Shown here in pieces: positions 48,073-57,404 of a DNA stretch of 64,000 nt; the stretch's first letter is position 1; each line of letters opens with the position of its first letter. Both the position numbers and the translations under genes were made by a program. The notes under the pieces were generated by a model. It saw only the letters and a program-made list of their open reading frames with translations, was not told the DNA's origin and ran no database searches. The DNA lies in NCBI GenBank assembly GCA_040399685.1, contig JBBART010000014.1, forward strand, positions 61,364 through 125,363, read 5' to 3'. Source of the stretch: CAIQQQ01 sp040399685. Lineage in GTDB: Bacteria > Pseudomonadota > Alphaproteobacteria > Acetobacterales > Acetobacteraceae.

Positions 48073-49334
48073 AAGCGGCACTTCGCGACGCGTTTCTGTC
48101 GGCGCTCGTCTCCCTCGGCCTGTTTGGCGCCATGGTGGGCCTGCGCACCAATGTGAGCAGCAACGGCAAGCTGGAGCTGATCGCCCGGCCCGAAGTGGTG
48201 GCCATGCTGGTGGCGCTGGTGTTCGTGGGCCGGTTGGCGATGGTGCTGTGGAAGGCCCGCGCACCGGTTACGACCGCCAAGAAACCCGCCGTGTCGCCCT
48301 GGTTCAATCTGGGGCGGTTCGCTGGCCCGGCGCTGCTGGTGGTGGCGATCACCATGCCGTTTTACGCCAGCCGCTACATGATCGACACCGGCATCGTGGT
48401 GCTCACCTACATCATGCTCGGCTGGGGGCTGAACATCGTGGTGGGCCTCGCGGGGCTGCTCGATCTTGGTTACGTCGCGTTCTACGCCGTGGGCGCCTAT
48501 TCCTATGCGTTGCTGGCGCAGACCTTCAGTCTGGGTTTCTGGACCTGCCTGCCGCTGGCCGGGCTGCTGGCGGCGTTCTGGGGCATGTTGCTCGGCTTTC
48601 CGGTGCTGCGCCTGCGCGGCGATTATCTCGCCATCGTCACGCTGGCGTTCGGTGAGATCATTCGCGTGGTGCTGCTGAACTACGCCTCGCTCACCGGCGG
48701 GCCGAACGGTATTTCTGGCATTCCGCGCCCCACTTTGTTCGGCCTGACCTTCACCGCCGGTGGTGGCGAGGGCAGTTTTGCCGATTTCTTCGGCCTTGAA
48801 CCGAGCGTGACCCAACGGGTGGCATTCTTGTTCTACGTCATCCTCGGCTTGGCACTGCTGACCAACTGGGTGTCCATGCGCCTGCGCCGGCTGCCGCTAG
48901 GCCGGGCGTGGGAGGCGCTGCGCGAGGACGAGATCGCCTGCCGTGCGCTGGGCATCAACGTCACCACCACCAAGCTCACCGCGTTCGCCATCGGCGCTGG
49001 GTTCGGCGGGCTGGCCGGCGCGTTCTTTGCCACGCGCCAGGCGTTCATCAGCCCGGAGAGCTTCACCTTCATCGAGAGCGCCATCGTGCTGGCCGTGGTG
49101 GTGCTGGGCGGGCTGGGCAGTCAGCTGGGCGTGGCGCTGGCGGCAATCGTGATGATCGGCGGCGGCGAGTTGTTCCGTGATTTTGCCGAGTATCGGATGT
49201 TGATCTTCGGCGTGGCGTTGGTGGTGGTGATGGTGGTGCGTCCGCGTGGGTTGGTGTCGGGCCGCACGCCTTCGGTGTCGCTTGGGAAAACCCAGACGAT
49301 CTCGGCCGATATGGTCAGCCAGGGGCACGGCTGA
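48069..49334 (+). CDS. livM: Branched-chain amino acid ABC transporter permease LivM
   Basis: Second permease, 421 residues, with an N-terminal extra region before the core as in other LivM proteins. Core features are MLGWGLNIVVGLAGLLDLGYVAFYAVGAYS, LRLRGDYLAIVTLAFGEIIRVV and WEALREDEIACRALGINVTTTKL, the ATPase docking loop. Its start overlaps livH (ATGA), and its stop shares a base with the livG start (TGATG). The predicted membrane segments and the two permeases of matching type support a heterodimeric pore. Confidence 0.95.
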   Translation: MKAALRDAFLSALVSLGLFGAMVGLRTNVSSNGKLELIARPEVVAMLVALVFVGRLAMVLWKARAPVTTAKKPAVSPWFNLGRFAGPALLVVAITMPFYASRYMIDTGIVVLTYIMLGWGLNIVVGLAGLLDLGYVAFYAVGAYSYALLAQTFSLGFWTCLPLAGLLAAFWGMLLGFPVLRLRGDYLAIVTLAFGEIIRVVLLNYASLTGGPNGISGIPRPTLFGLTFTAGGGEGSFADFFGLEPSVTQRVAFLFYVILGLALLTNWVSMRLRRLPLGRAWEALREDEIACRALGINVTTTKLTAFAIGAGFGGLAGAFFATRQAFISPESFTFIESAIVLAVVVLGGLGSQLGVALAAIVMIGGGELFRDFAEYRMLIFGVALVVVMVVRPRGLVSGRTPSVSLGKTQTISADMVSQGHG

Positions 49335-50146
49335 TGGCGGCACTTCTGACAGTCGATGGATTGGTCATGCGGTTCGGCGGATTGACCGCCGTGGGCGGCG
49401 TGTCGTTCGAGGCGCATGCCGGGGAGATCACCGCCCTGATCGGCCCGAACGGGGCCGGCAAAACCACGGTGTTCAACTGCATCACCGGGTTCTATCGCCC
49501 CACCTCCGGCAAGATCAGCGTCAGCCATGATGGCGGTGATTTCGAACTGGCGGGCATGCCGGGCCATGTCATCACCCGCCGCGCCCATGTGGCGCGCACG
49601 TTCCAGAACATCCGGCTGTTCTCGGGCATGACGGTTCTGGAAAACCTGCTGGTGGCGCAGCACAACACCGTCATGCCGAACGTGGCGCGCGGGTTGCTGT
49701 CGGTGTTCGGCCTCGGCGGCTACCGGGCGCTGGAGCAGGATGCGGTGGCCAAGGCGCGGCACTGGCTGGATCTGGTGGGGCTCGTGGCCCGTGCGGACGA
49801 ACCGGCCGGCAGCCTGCCCTATGGTGCCCAACGCCGGTTGGAGATCGCACGCGCCATGTGCACCAGCCCGCGCCTGCTCTGTCTCGACGAACCGGCCGCC
49901 GGATTGAACCCCCGCGAATCCGACGAACTGTCTGGCCTGCTGCGCACCATCCGCGCCGGCGGCTGCTCCATTTTGCTCATCGAGCACGACATGGGTGTGG
50001 TGATGCGCATTTCCGACCACGTGGTGGTGCTGGACCACGGCAAGAAGATCAGCGACGGCACCCCCGCCCATATCCGCCAGGACCCGCATGTGATCGCGGC
50101 CTATCTGGGCGAGGGCGACGAAGGCCTGGAAGAGACCGCCGCATGA
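49334..50146 (+). CDS. livG: Branched-chain amino acid ABC transporter ATP-binding protein LivG
   Basis: ATPase of 270 residues. Walker A is IGPNGAGKTTVFNCITGFYRP near residue 37, the signature is LPYGAQRRLEIARAM and Walker B is LLCLDEPAAGLNP. The HVARTFQNIRLFSGMTVLENL stretch is diagnostic of LivG. Its start overlaps the livM stop by one base and its stop overlaps livF by 4 bases. Confidence 0.95.
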   Translation: MAALLTVDGLVMRFGGLTAVGGVSFEAHAGEITALIGPNGAGKTTVFNCITGFYRPTSGKISVSHDGGDFELAGMPGHVITRRAHVARTFQNIRLFSGMTVLENLLVAQHNTVMPNVARGLLSVFGLGGYRALEQDAVAKARHWLDLVGLVARADEPAGSLPYGAQRRLEIARAMCTSPRLLCLDEPAAGLNPRESDELSGLLRTIRAGGCSILLIEHDMGVVMRISDHVVVLDHGKKISDGTPAHIRQDPHVIAAYLGEGDEGLEETAA

Positions 50147-50862
50147 CCGCCCTTTTGGAACTGCACGGCGTCACCGCGTTCTACGGCGCCATCCAGGCGC
50201 TCAAGGGCATCGACCTGGTGGTCAATTCCGGTGAGATCGTCACCCTCATCGGCGCCAACGGGGCCGGCAAATCCACGTTGATGATGACCATCTGCGGCAC
50301 GCCCCGCGCCCGCGATGGCCAGATCGTCTATGACGGCACCGACATCACCCAGATGCCGACGCACGAGATCATGCGCCGCGACATCGCCCAATCCCCCGAG
50401 GGGCGGCGCATCTTTCCGCGCATGTCCGTCTACGAAAACCTGCTGATGGGCGCCCATGGCCGCCCACCGGACGAGGCCGACGAGACGATGGAGCAGGTGT
50501 TCACCCTGTTCCCCCGCATGCGCGAACGCCGCGAACAGCGCGGAGGCACCCTGTCAGGCGGTGAGCAGCAGATGCTGGCCATCGGCCGCGCCCTGATGAG
50601 CCGGCCGAAACTGCTGCTGCTGGATGAGCCGAGCCTGGGCCTGGCGCCGTTAATCGTGAAAATGATCTTTAACGCCATCCGCGAACTCAACCGCACCACC
50701 GGCCTGACCGTGCTGCTGGTGGAACAGAACGCATTCCAGGCGCTGCGGCTGGCGCATCGGGGCTATGTGCTGGTCAACGGCACGATCACGATGGCCGGTA
50801 CTGGAACCGAACTCCTGGCCCGTCCGGAGATCCGCGCCGCCTATCTGGAAGGCGGCCACTAG
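50143..50862 (+). CDS. livF: Branched-chain amino acid ABC transporter ATP-binding protein LivF
   Basis: ATPase of 239 residues. Walker A is IGANGAGKSTLMMTICG near residue 39, the signature LSGGEQQMLAIGRALM and Walker B LLLLDEPSLGLAP. IAQSPEGRRIFPRMSVYENLLMG is diagnostic of LivF. The start is ATG 50143, overlapping livG; frames extending further upstream lie within livG and lack similarity. It is the last gene of livHMGF. A separate stress-type promoter begins 20 bases after it. Confidence 0.95.
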   Translation: MTALLELHGVTAFYGAIQALKGIDLVVNSGEIVTLIGANGAGKSTLMMTICGTPRARDGQIVYDGTDITQMPTHEIMRRDIAQSPEGRRIFPRMSVYENLLMGAHGRPPDEADETMEQVFTLFPRMRERREQRGGTLSGGEQQMLAIGRALMSRPKLLLLDEPSLGLAPLIVKMIFNAIRELNRTTGLTVLLVEQNAFQALRLAHRGYVLVNGTITMAGTGTELLARPEIRAAYLEGGH

Positions 50863-50882
50863 GCGCAGCCAACAAGGCCAAT

Positions 50883-50908
50883 GGAACATTACGTTCGCCT
50901 GCCTCGTT
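50883..50908 (+). promoter_or_regulatory. EcfG (general stress sigma factor) promoter
   Basis: GGAAC (50883-50887), a 17-base spacer and CGTT (50905-50908) match the alphaproteobacterial EcfG consensus GGAAC-N16/17-CGTT. It stands 47 bases upstream of the host-attachment-family gene and downstream of livF, so it should drive that gene alone. Confidence 0.75.
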
Positions 50909-50954
50909 AAGTGCCTGACCAATCCGGTCTGTCTCTAGTGAAGGAGAGCGGTCA

Positions 50955-51410
50955 TTGTTCCGGCACCCAAAAATCTGGATCGTTGTAGCGGACGGCGAAC
51001 ACGCCCGGATTGTTGTTCGCCAACCGGCCAGCAAGAACCTCACGATCGACGTGGAACTTGCCTCCCCCACCGCCGGGAGTGACTCATCCGACCTCGGCAC
51101 CGATCGGCCCGGCCGGTCCTACGAAAGCGTCGGTGGCGCCCGGCATGCGATCGAGCCGAAGCACGATCTGCATGACATGGAAAAACAGAATTTCCTTCGC
51201 ACCGTCGCCCAGCGCGTCAACGAGGCGGTGGTGGCCAACGAGCTTGAAAGTCTGCTGCTCGTCGCGCCCCCGCACGCTTTGAAATCCATGCGAGACGCGC
51301 TGTCGCCGGCCGCACGCGCCATGGTGGTGGGCGAGTTGGCCAAGGATCTGACCAAGCATCCGATCCTTGAACTTACCGATCACGTCAAAGAGTGGATCAG
51401 CCCGGCCTAG
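50955..51410 (+). CDS. Host attachment family protein (AtsE-like), stress-promoter driven
   Basis: A 151-residue cytoplasmic protein of the family first described in Agrobacterium as required for attachment to host cells. WIVVADGEHARIVV near residue 8, GRSYESVGGARHAIEP and LLLVAPPHALKSMRDAL with the late LAKDLTKHPILEL are the family hallmarks. The start is TTG 50955, with AAGGAG eight bases upstream. The name comes from an old phenotype; a link to stress physiology is suggested here by the EcfG promoter in front of it. Its stop overlaps by 4 bases the stop of the convergent hpnN. Confidence 0.88.
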   Translation: MFRHPKIWIVVADGEHARIVVRQPASKNLTIDVELASPTAGSDSSDLGTDRPGRSYESVGGARHAIEPKHDLHDMEKQNFLRTVAQRVNEAVVANELESLLLVAPPHALKSMRDALSPAARAMVVGELAKDLTKHPILELTDHVKEWISPA

Positions 51411-53983
51411 GGTTTCAGCGAACGCAGCAGCGGCGGCATCACCACCATTGTCACCAGCAGCGTCGCCCCCAGGCTCAGCAGCAACAATGCGCCCATGCTG
51501 GCCGTGCCAGGATGGGCGCTGAGCGCCAGGGAGCCGAACGCCGTCGCGGTGGTGAGGGCAGAGAACAGAATGGCCCGTGCGGTGGCGCTGTCGAGATAGC
51601 TGAGCGCTCCGGCGCGCCAGTTCATGACGAAATAGATATTGAAGCTTACACCCACCCCCAGCAGCAGCGGCAGGGCGATGATGTTGGCAAAATTCAGCGG
51701 CAACGGCAGCAGCACCGCCACGATCACCGTGAGCAGGGCCGACAGCAGCAGCGGCGCCATTACCAGCGCCACGTCCAACGGACGCTTCAGCACCACGAAC
51801 AACAGCACCGAAATCGCGATCAACGCGCCGATGGCGGCCGTCTTGAAGGCGTGGGTGATGGTGCCGGACGTCTCGACGATGGTCACGGCTGAGCCGGCTG
51901 CATCCGGCGCCATGGTGCGCACTTCGGCGACGAAGGCGTGCAGGCCGGCGCTGTCACGTGCGGCGGGTTTGCTCAGCGCTTGCACGCGGATGCGCCCGTC
52001 TGGCAGGCGCCAGTCCACGGCGATGTCGGGCGGAATATTGGCCACCGTCACCGGTTGCGCGTTCAACGCCACGCGCAACCTGCGCAGTTGCAGCGGCAGG
52101 AAGCGCGTCAGCGAGGCGTTGACGGCCATCAGCGTGGCATCCGGCGCCCCGGCCAGCGCCTTGAGATCGGCCATGATCGGCAGGATCGGTGCGGCCGCCG
52201 GGCCGGAGCCGCTGCGCTCCAATTGGGCCAGGGCGGAACTGGCGGCAAGGCGGATATCGCTGGGCAGCACGGGCGCCGGCGCCGAACGCTGGGCCAGGGT
52301 GGAAGCCAGGATGTTGGCCGCGTCGGCCAGCAACGCCATCTTGGGCGCCTGATCCGGGGGCACGAAGCTCGACAAGGTCAGCACGTCCGCCACCAGCGGC
52401 AATGTGCGCAGCCGGGCGGCCAGCGCGTCAGCCGCTTCAAGGTTCGGGGCGATGATGTCGACCGAATAGGGGTTGGTCAGCGGGTCGCTCATCAGGTCGT
52501 ACAGCGTCCGCATCGCCTCGGTGTGCGGGTCCTTGGTGTGCAACGGGTCGCTGTCGAATGTCAGGCGCGGCAGCAGCACCAGCCCCACCAGCCCCAGCAA
52601 AGCGGCAACGCCGAGAACCAGTCGCCCCCGGCCGTGAATGCGCTGTTCGAGGGAAGCGGCCCATGCGAAGCCGATCTCCTCGCCCTCGCTGCGCGGATGC
52701 AGAAGGGTCAGGCAGGCCGGCAGGAAGATCAGCGTGCAGGCAAACGCGAACAACATGCCGAATCCTGCAATCAGGCCCAGCTCGGCCACGCCGCTGAAAT
52801 CGGTCGGCACAAAGGCCAGGAAGCCCGCGGCCGTGGCGATGGCGGCCACCATGATCTGTGGCCCAACGCGGCGGGCGGTGGCATCCAGCGCCAATTCCGC
52901 CGAGCCGGTCACGTGGCGCATCTCACGGGCGCGTACACTGAACTGGATGGCGAAATCGACGGCGATGCCCACGAACAGCACCGCGAACGCCACCGACACC
53001 AGATTGAGCTTGCCCACCACGATGGCCGCAAATCCTGTGGTGATCAGCAGGCCCAGCACCAAGGTGGCCAAAATCGGCACGATCAGCCGCCAGGAGCGCA
53101 CCGCCAGGGTGAGCCACACCAGCACCAGCACGAGACTGCCGATGGTGCCGACGGCGGCACCCTGGGCCACGGTGGCGAATTCCTCATCCGCCAGCGCCAC
53201 ATCGCCGGTCAGGCGCACATGGGCCAGGCCCGAGGCCACGAATTCCAGCTTCGCCGCCGCCGCGCGCAGGGCATCGCTGGCGTCGCCGCCTGGTTCCAGC
53301 GCCCCAAAATCCAGCTTTGGCCGCACCAGCACGAAGCGGTAGGGCCCGGCCTGCTCGGACAGCGAACTGGCCAGCAGGTTCTGCCACGACAACGGCTCCG
53401 GCTTGCCGGCGATCGCGCCGGCGAGGGATTTATGAAAGGCATCCAGCGCCGGGGCGAAGGCCGCCAGATCCGCCTGGCCTTTCTCAAGCCCGAGGCCGAT
53501 CAGCCCCAGCGCCGCGAACAGCCCCCGCGCCGATGGGTCGGCCGCGAGTTGGCCAAGGAAGGGCTGCGAGTCGATTGTGCTGTCCAGCAGCGCGCCGAGT
53601 GGCTTGGCATCGAGGAACAGCAGGCCGTTCTGCTCCAGATAAGGCGAGGCATCGGGCCTTCGGGCAGACACGAAATGCACCGTGTCGCTGGCGATGGCGG
53701 CCTGCAGATCCGCGGCCGTCTGCTCGGCCACTTCCGGCGAGGCGCCGTCGACGACCGCGACCAGCAGATCCTTGAACTGCGGAAAGGCCTTGCTGAACGC
53801 GATGTCCTGTTGCCGCCACGGCAGCGATTGCGCGAATAGCTGGTCGGTATCGGTGGACACGCCCAGCCGCGTGGCCGAGGCCCACAGGCACAGCACGCCC
53901 AGCAGCACGCCCAGGAACACGGTCAAACCGGCGCGTTTGCAGGAGCGCGCGACGATGGCGGCAAGCAGGGGCGAGAGAAACAT
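51407..53983 (-). CDS. hpnN: Hopanoid-associated RND transporter HpnN
   Basis: Inner-membrane transporter of the RND/MMPL type needed to move hopanoids to the outer membrane in Rhodopseudomonas. It has 858 residues in two homologous halves, each with one N-terminal membrane helix, a large periplasmic loop and a five-helix sterol-sensing-like bundle (first half VFAVLFVGIAVDFAIQF-type helix, second half ANIIALPLLLGVGVSFNIYFVMNW). The start MFLSPLLAAIVARSCKRAG is typical. It is separate from the other hpn genes (59819-64000) by about 6 kb. Partner HpnM-like binding protein is at 63302. Confidence 0.92.
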   Translation of the reverse strand: MFLSPLLAAIVARSCKRAGLTVFLGVLLGVLCLWASATRLGVSTDTDQLFAQSLPWRQQDIAFSKAFPQFKDLLVAVVDGASPEVAEQTAADLQAAIASDTVHFVSARRPDASPYLEQNGLLFLDAKPLGALLDSTIDSQPFLGQLAADPSARGLFAALGLIGLGLEKGQADLAAFAPALDAFHKSLAGAIAGKPEPLSWQNLLASSLSEQAGPYRFVLVRPKLDFGALEPGGDASDALRAAAAKLEFVASGLAHVRLTGDVALADEEFATVAQGAAVGTIGSLVLVLVWLTLAVRSWRLIVPILATLVLGLLITTGFAAIVVGKLNLVSVAFAVLFVGIAVDFAIQFSVRAREMRHVTGSAELALDATARRVGPQIMVAAIATAAGFLAFVPTDFSGVAELGLIAGFGMLFAFACTLIFLPACLTLLHPRSEGEEIGFAWAASLEQRIHGRGRLVLGVAALLGLVGLVLLPRLTFDSDPLHTKDPHTEAMRTLYDLMSDPLTNPYSVDIIAPNLEAADALAARLRTLPLVADVLTLSSFVPPDQAPKMALLADAANILASTLAQRSAPAPVLPSDIRLAASSALAQLERSGSGPAAAPILPIMADLKALAGAPDATLMAVNASLTRFLPLQLRRLRVALNAQPVTVANIPPDIAVDWRLPDGRIRVQALSKPAARDSAGLHAFVAEVRTMAPDAAGSAVTIVETSGTITHAFKTAAIGALIAISVLLFVVLKRPLDVALVMAPLLLSALLTVIVAVLLPLPLNFANIIALPLLLGVGVSFNIYFVMNWRAGALSYLDSATARAILFSALTTATAFGSLALSAHPGTASMGALLLLSLGATLLVTMVVMPPLLRSLKP

Positions 53984-54081
53984 GCGCGGCGTTGATCCGG
54001 ATTTGTCTGCGGGAGAGCGCGGACGAGGGGATAGTCCGTCCGGCTCCCCGGGTCTACCGGGCCGTGCGGGGCATGGTTGTG

Positions 54082-54119
54082 TTGACAGCCAGCATTTGTG
54101 TCATATTTGAAAACAAATG
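54082..54119 (+). promoter_or_regulatory. Putative promoter and inverted repeat upstream of the MetE-like gene
   Basis: TTGACA (54082-54087) is followed at 16 bases by TATTTG (54104-54109), a plausible sigma-70 promoter. A perfect 7-base inverted repeat, CATTTGT (54093-54099) and ACAAATG (54113-54119), spans the -10 position and could be an operator. The gene starts at 54132. Confidence 0.4.
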
Positions 54120-54131
54120 AAGGAACACAAG

Positions 54132-55265
54132 ATGTCTGGCACCATGACACACCCTGCGCGCACGCGCGCGCCTTTTCGCGCTGACCACGTGGGCAGCCTG
54201 CTGCGTCCGCTGGCACTGCGCAACGCCCGGGCGGCCCGCGTGCTGGGCGAGATCTCCGCCGAGGCGCTGCGCGACATCGAGGATCGCTGCATCCGCGAGG
54301 CCATCTCCCGCCAGGAAAGCATTGGCCTGCGCGCTGCCACCGACGGCGAATATCGCCGCGCCTATTGGCATTTCGACTTCCTGCAGGAGCTTGAGGGCGT
54401 CAGCCTCGTCACGCCCAAGACCATGGTGGAGTTCAAGGGCGGCGTGAAACTGCCGCACAGCCTTCAGGTCGATGCCAAGGTGGGCTGGCGCAAGCCGGTG
54501 ATGGTCGATGATTTCCGCTTCGTGGCCAATGCCGTCACCACCGCCGTGGCCAAGCAGACCATCCCCTCGCCCAGCGTGCTGCATTTCCGCGGCGGGCGTC
54601 AGGCGATCGACCCGTCGATCTATCCGGATCTGGACGGGTTCTTTGCTGATCTCGGGCAGGCCTACCACGGTGCGGTGCAGTCCTTCGCCGATGCCGGCTG
54701 CAAGTACCTGCAACTGGATGAGGTGAACATCGCCTATCTGTGCGACCCTGAGCAGATCGCCGGCCTCAAGGCGCGCGGTGAGCATGTGGAGGGGCTGCTG
54801 GAGACGTATGGCGCCATGATCAACGCCGCCATCGCCGGACGGCCGGACGATATGGTGGTGTCCATGCATCTGTGTCGCGGCAATTTCCGCAGCACCTGGG
54901 TGGCCCAGGGCGGCTACGAGCCAGTGGCGGAGGTGTTGTTCAACCAGGTGGGCGTGGATGCGTATTTCATGGAATACGACAGCGAACGCGCCGGCGGGTT
55001 CGAGCCGCTGCGGCTGGTGCCGCGTGGCCACAAGGTGGTGGTGCTCGGCATTATGACCAGCAAGACCGGCGAGCTGGAATCAGCCGACGATCTGAAGCGC
55101 CGCATCGATGCCGCGTCGAAGTTCCTGCCGCTGGAACAGCTGGCCCTCAGCCCGCAATGCGGATTTGCCAGCACCGAAGAGGGCAATCTGCTCACCGAGG
55201 ACGAGCAGTGGCGCAAGCTGGAACGCTGCGTTGAGGTTGCGCGCGATATGTGGGGCAGTGTGTAA
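54132..55265 (+). CDS. Cobalamin-independent methionine synthase-type protein (MetE C-domain)
   Basis: A 377-residue protein consisting of the catalytic barrel of MetE without its N-terminal half. The zinc ligands are HLCRGN (His and Cys), EYD in AYFMEYDSERAGG, and Cys in SPQCGFAST. The start is ATG 54132, with AAGGA seven bases before it. Stand-alone proteins of this group transfer methyl groups to homocysteine or other thiols, and some act on other substrates (epoxyalkane-coenzyme M transferase is a cousin). The methyl donor is therefore not certain. A separate TTGACA promoter lies upstream. Confidence 0.88.
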   Translation: MSGTMTHPARTRAPFRADHVGSLLRPLALRNARAARVLGEISAEALRDIEDRCIREAISRQESIGLRAATDGEYRRAYWHFDFLQELEGVSLVTPKTMVEFKGGVKLPHSLQVDAKVGWRKPVMVDDFRFVANAVTTAVAKQTIPSPSVLHFRGGRQAIDPSIYPDLDGFFADLGQAYHGAVQSFADAGCKYLQLDEVNIAYLCDPEQIAGLKARGEHVEGLLETYGAMINAAIAGRPDDMVVSMHLCRGNFRSTWVAQGGYEPVAEVLFNQVGVDAYFMEYDSERAGGFEPLRLVPRGHKVVVLGIMTSKTGELESADDLKRRIDAASKFLPLEQLALSPQCGFASTEEGNLLTEDEQWRKLERCVEVARDMWGSV

Positions 55266-55334
55266 GAAGGGGCGAGGGACGAAGCCGTGCCTTCCTTCTT
55301 CACCCGTCCCGGATAAACCATTACCATAGGCGCC

Positions 55335-56999
55335 ATGGCAGATCTTTTGAGAATGGCGATTGCGCAGATCAATCCGCATCTGGGGCAGATCGAGACGAAC
55401 CTGGCCCTCATCCGCGCCGCGCGCGCGGAGGCGGCGGATCTTGGGGCTGACCTGGTGGTCACCCCCGAGTTCTCGATCGCGGGGTATCCGCCCGAGGATC
55501 TGGTGCGCAAGCCCGCCTTTCTGGCGGCGTGTGCAGCGGCCATTGACCGGCTGGCGGAGGATACCGCCGATGGTGGGCCCGGGTTGATCGTGGGTGGGCC
55601 GTGGCAGGTTGGGGATTTGATCTACAACGCCGCCTTCGTGCTGGATGGCGGGCAGATCATCGCCCGCCGCGCGAAGCATGAACTGCCGAATTATGGCGTG
55701 TTCGACGACAAGCGAGTGTTCGACGCGGGGCCCGCGCCGGGGCCGGTGGTGTTTCGTGGGTTCCGCATCGGACTGATGATCTGCGAGGATTGGTGGTATC
55801 CGGCGGTGTCGGAAACCCTCGCGGAGAGCGGCGCGGAGATGCTGCTGTCGATCAACGGCAGCCCGTGGCAGGACAACAAGCATTCGGAGCGGGTGGCGCT
55901 GGCGGTGCCGCGCGTGGTGGAAACCGGGCTGGCCTTTGCCTTCTGTGGCCAGGTGGGCGGGCAGGACGAACTGGTGTTCGACGGGTCGAGCTTTGTGCTC
56001 AATCCGGATCGGTCGTTGGCCTGCCAGATGCCGCATTTCGAAAGTGCGATCACCCTCACCGAGTGGGAATATGTCGGTGACAAGCTGGTCTGCATGCCGC
56101 AGCCGCTGCCGGACGAGCCATATCGGCATGAGCTGATCTATCGCTGCATGATGCTGGGTCTGGCCGATTACGTGAACAAGAACCGCTTCCCAGGTGTGAT
56201 TCTGGGCCTGTCGGGCGGAATCGATTCAGCGCTGTCGGCCGCCGTGGCGGTGGATGCGCTGGGGCCGGACCGGGTGCGCACCTTTATGCTGCCCAGCCCT
56301 TACACGAGCCAGGACAGCCTGGACGACGCCGCCGAATGTGCCCGCCTGCTGGGTATTTCATGTGAAACAGTGCCGATCACTCCGGCGATGGAGGCGTTTG
56401 GCGAGGCTCTTGCGCCCATCTTCGTGGGGCGTCAGCCGGATATCACCGAGGAAAACATCCAGTCCCGCGCACGCGGGCTGATCCTGATGGCGATTTCCAA
56501 CAAGCTGGGCCACATGGTGCTGACAACCGGCAACAAAAGCGAGATGTCGGTGGGCTATGCCACCCTCTACGGCGACATGTGCGGCGGCTTCTCTGTGCTG
56601 AAAGACGTTTATAAAACGTTGGTGTTCGAGCTGTGCGACTGGCGCAACGCGCATTTTCCGGAGGGCGGCCTTGGTCCCGACGGTGAGGTGATGCCGGATC
56701 GGGTGATCACCAAGCCGCCGAGTGCGGAGTTGAAGCCGAACCAGACCGACCAGGACAGCCTGCCGCCCTATGAGGAACTCGACTCCATCCTGGCTGGGTT
56801 GATCGAGGGCGAGCAAAGTGTGGACGCTCTGGTTCAGCGCGGCCATGACCGCGCGACGGTGCTGCGGGTTTGGCGTATGCTTGACCGCGCGGAATACAAA
56901 CGCCGTCAGGCGCCACCCGGCGTGAAGATCACGCAGCGGGCGTTCGGCCGCGACCGCCGCTACCCCATTACAAACGGATTCACGGCTTTGGTTTCATAA
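55335..56999 (+). CDS. nadE: NAD+ synthase, glutamine-dependent
   Basis: Last step of NAD synthesis: amidates deamido-NAD with glutamine-derived ammonia. It has 554 residues in two domains. The N-terminal nitrilase-like glutaminase has catalytic Glu45 (TPEFSIAGYPPEDL), Lys in AKHELPNYGVFDDKRVF and Cys149 (MICEDWWYP). The C-terminal synthetase has the ATP loop GLSGGIDSALSAAVAVD near residue 291. The small gene at 57000 starts immediately after the stop. It works downstream of nicotinate phosphoribosyltransferase (32613) in salvage. Confidence 0.96.
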   Translation: MADLLRMAIAQINPHLGQIETNLALIRAARAEAADLGADLVVTPEFSIAGYPPEDLVRKPAFLAACAAAIDRLAEDTADGGPGLIVGGPWQVGDLIYNAAFVLDGGQIIARRAKHELPNYGVFDDKRVFDAGPAPGPVVFRGFRIGLMICEDWWYPAVSETLAESGAEMLLSINGSPWQDNKHSERVALAVPRVVETGLAFAFCGQVGGQDELVFDGSSFVLNPDRSLACQMPHFESAITLTEWEYVGDKLVCMPQPLPDEPYRHELIYRCMMLGLADYVNKNRFPGVILGLSGGIDSALSAAVAVDALGPDRVRTFMLPSPYTSQDSLDDAAECARLLGISCETVPITPAMEAFGEALAPIFVGRQPDITEENIQSRARGLILMAISNKLGHMVLTTGNKSEMSVGYATLYGDMCGGFSVLKDVYKTLVFELCDWRNAHFPEGGLGPDGEVMPDRVITKPPSAELKPNQTDQDSLPPYEELDSILAGLIEGEQSVDALVQRGHDRATVLRVWRMLDRAEYKRRQAPPGVKITQRAFGRDRRYPITNGFTALVS

Positions 57000-57404
57000 A
57001 TGAGCGAAATTCACATCCCCGATCTGTTCGCCCCCGAGGGTGGATGGCGGGTGCGCATTCTCGATCTGTCCGGCGGGGCTGAGGACAATATTGTTGAGGA
57101 AATCCGTGGCTTTCCCACGCTGATGCAGGCGAATGCGTTCGCCCGCCGCTATGTGCGCGACAGTGTAGAACTGTGTCGTGCCACCGGCGCCGTGGGCAAG
57201 CCGGTGCTGGATGTGTGGTTCGCGTTCGGTGAGGACGCCCACGCCATCGATGCCGGAGACGACACCTGGCGCAGTGCTGCTGAACTCGCCGTATTTGCCG
57301 ATAGCCCGGCTTCCGCCGAGGACCGCGACTGGCGTTCGTTGGACCCCCGCACGGCTGGCGACGACGACGATGACAGTGAGACTGCTGACGAGGATCAGGT
57401 ATGA
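57000..57404 (+). CDS. Hypothetical small acidic protein between nadE and gltX
   Basis: A 134-residue protein I do not recognise. The first ~70 residues look folded (GGWRVRILDLSGGAEDNIVEEIRGF and ANAFARRYVRDSVELCRA), while the tail is extremely acidic (AGDDDDDSETADED). It starts directly after nadE (ATG in the base after the TAA) and overlaps gltX by 4 bases, so it is translationally tied to an aminoacyl-tRNA synthetase and an NAD enzyme. No cysteine motif, signal or membrane segment is visible. Its conservation elsewhere is unknown. Confidence 0.8.
   Translation: MSEIHIPDLFAPEGGWRVRILDLSGGAEDNIVEEIRGFPTLMQANAFARRYVRDSVELCRATGAVGKPVLDVWFAFGEDAHAIDAGDDTWRSAAELAVFADSPASAEDRDWRSLDPRTAGDDDDDSETADEDQV

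Noticed and set aside
51407..53983. Plus-strand frame of 633 codons opposite hpnN
   Set aside because: It is a Gln/His/Arg-rich shadow of hpnN without motifs; hpnN is supported by family features and membrane helices.
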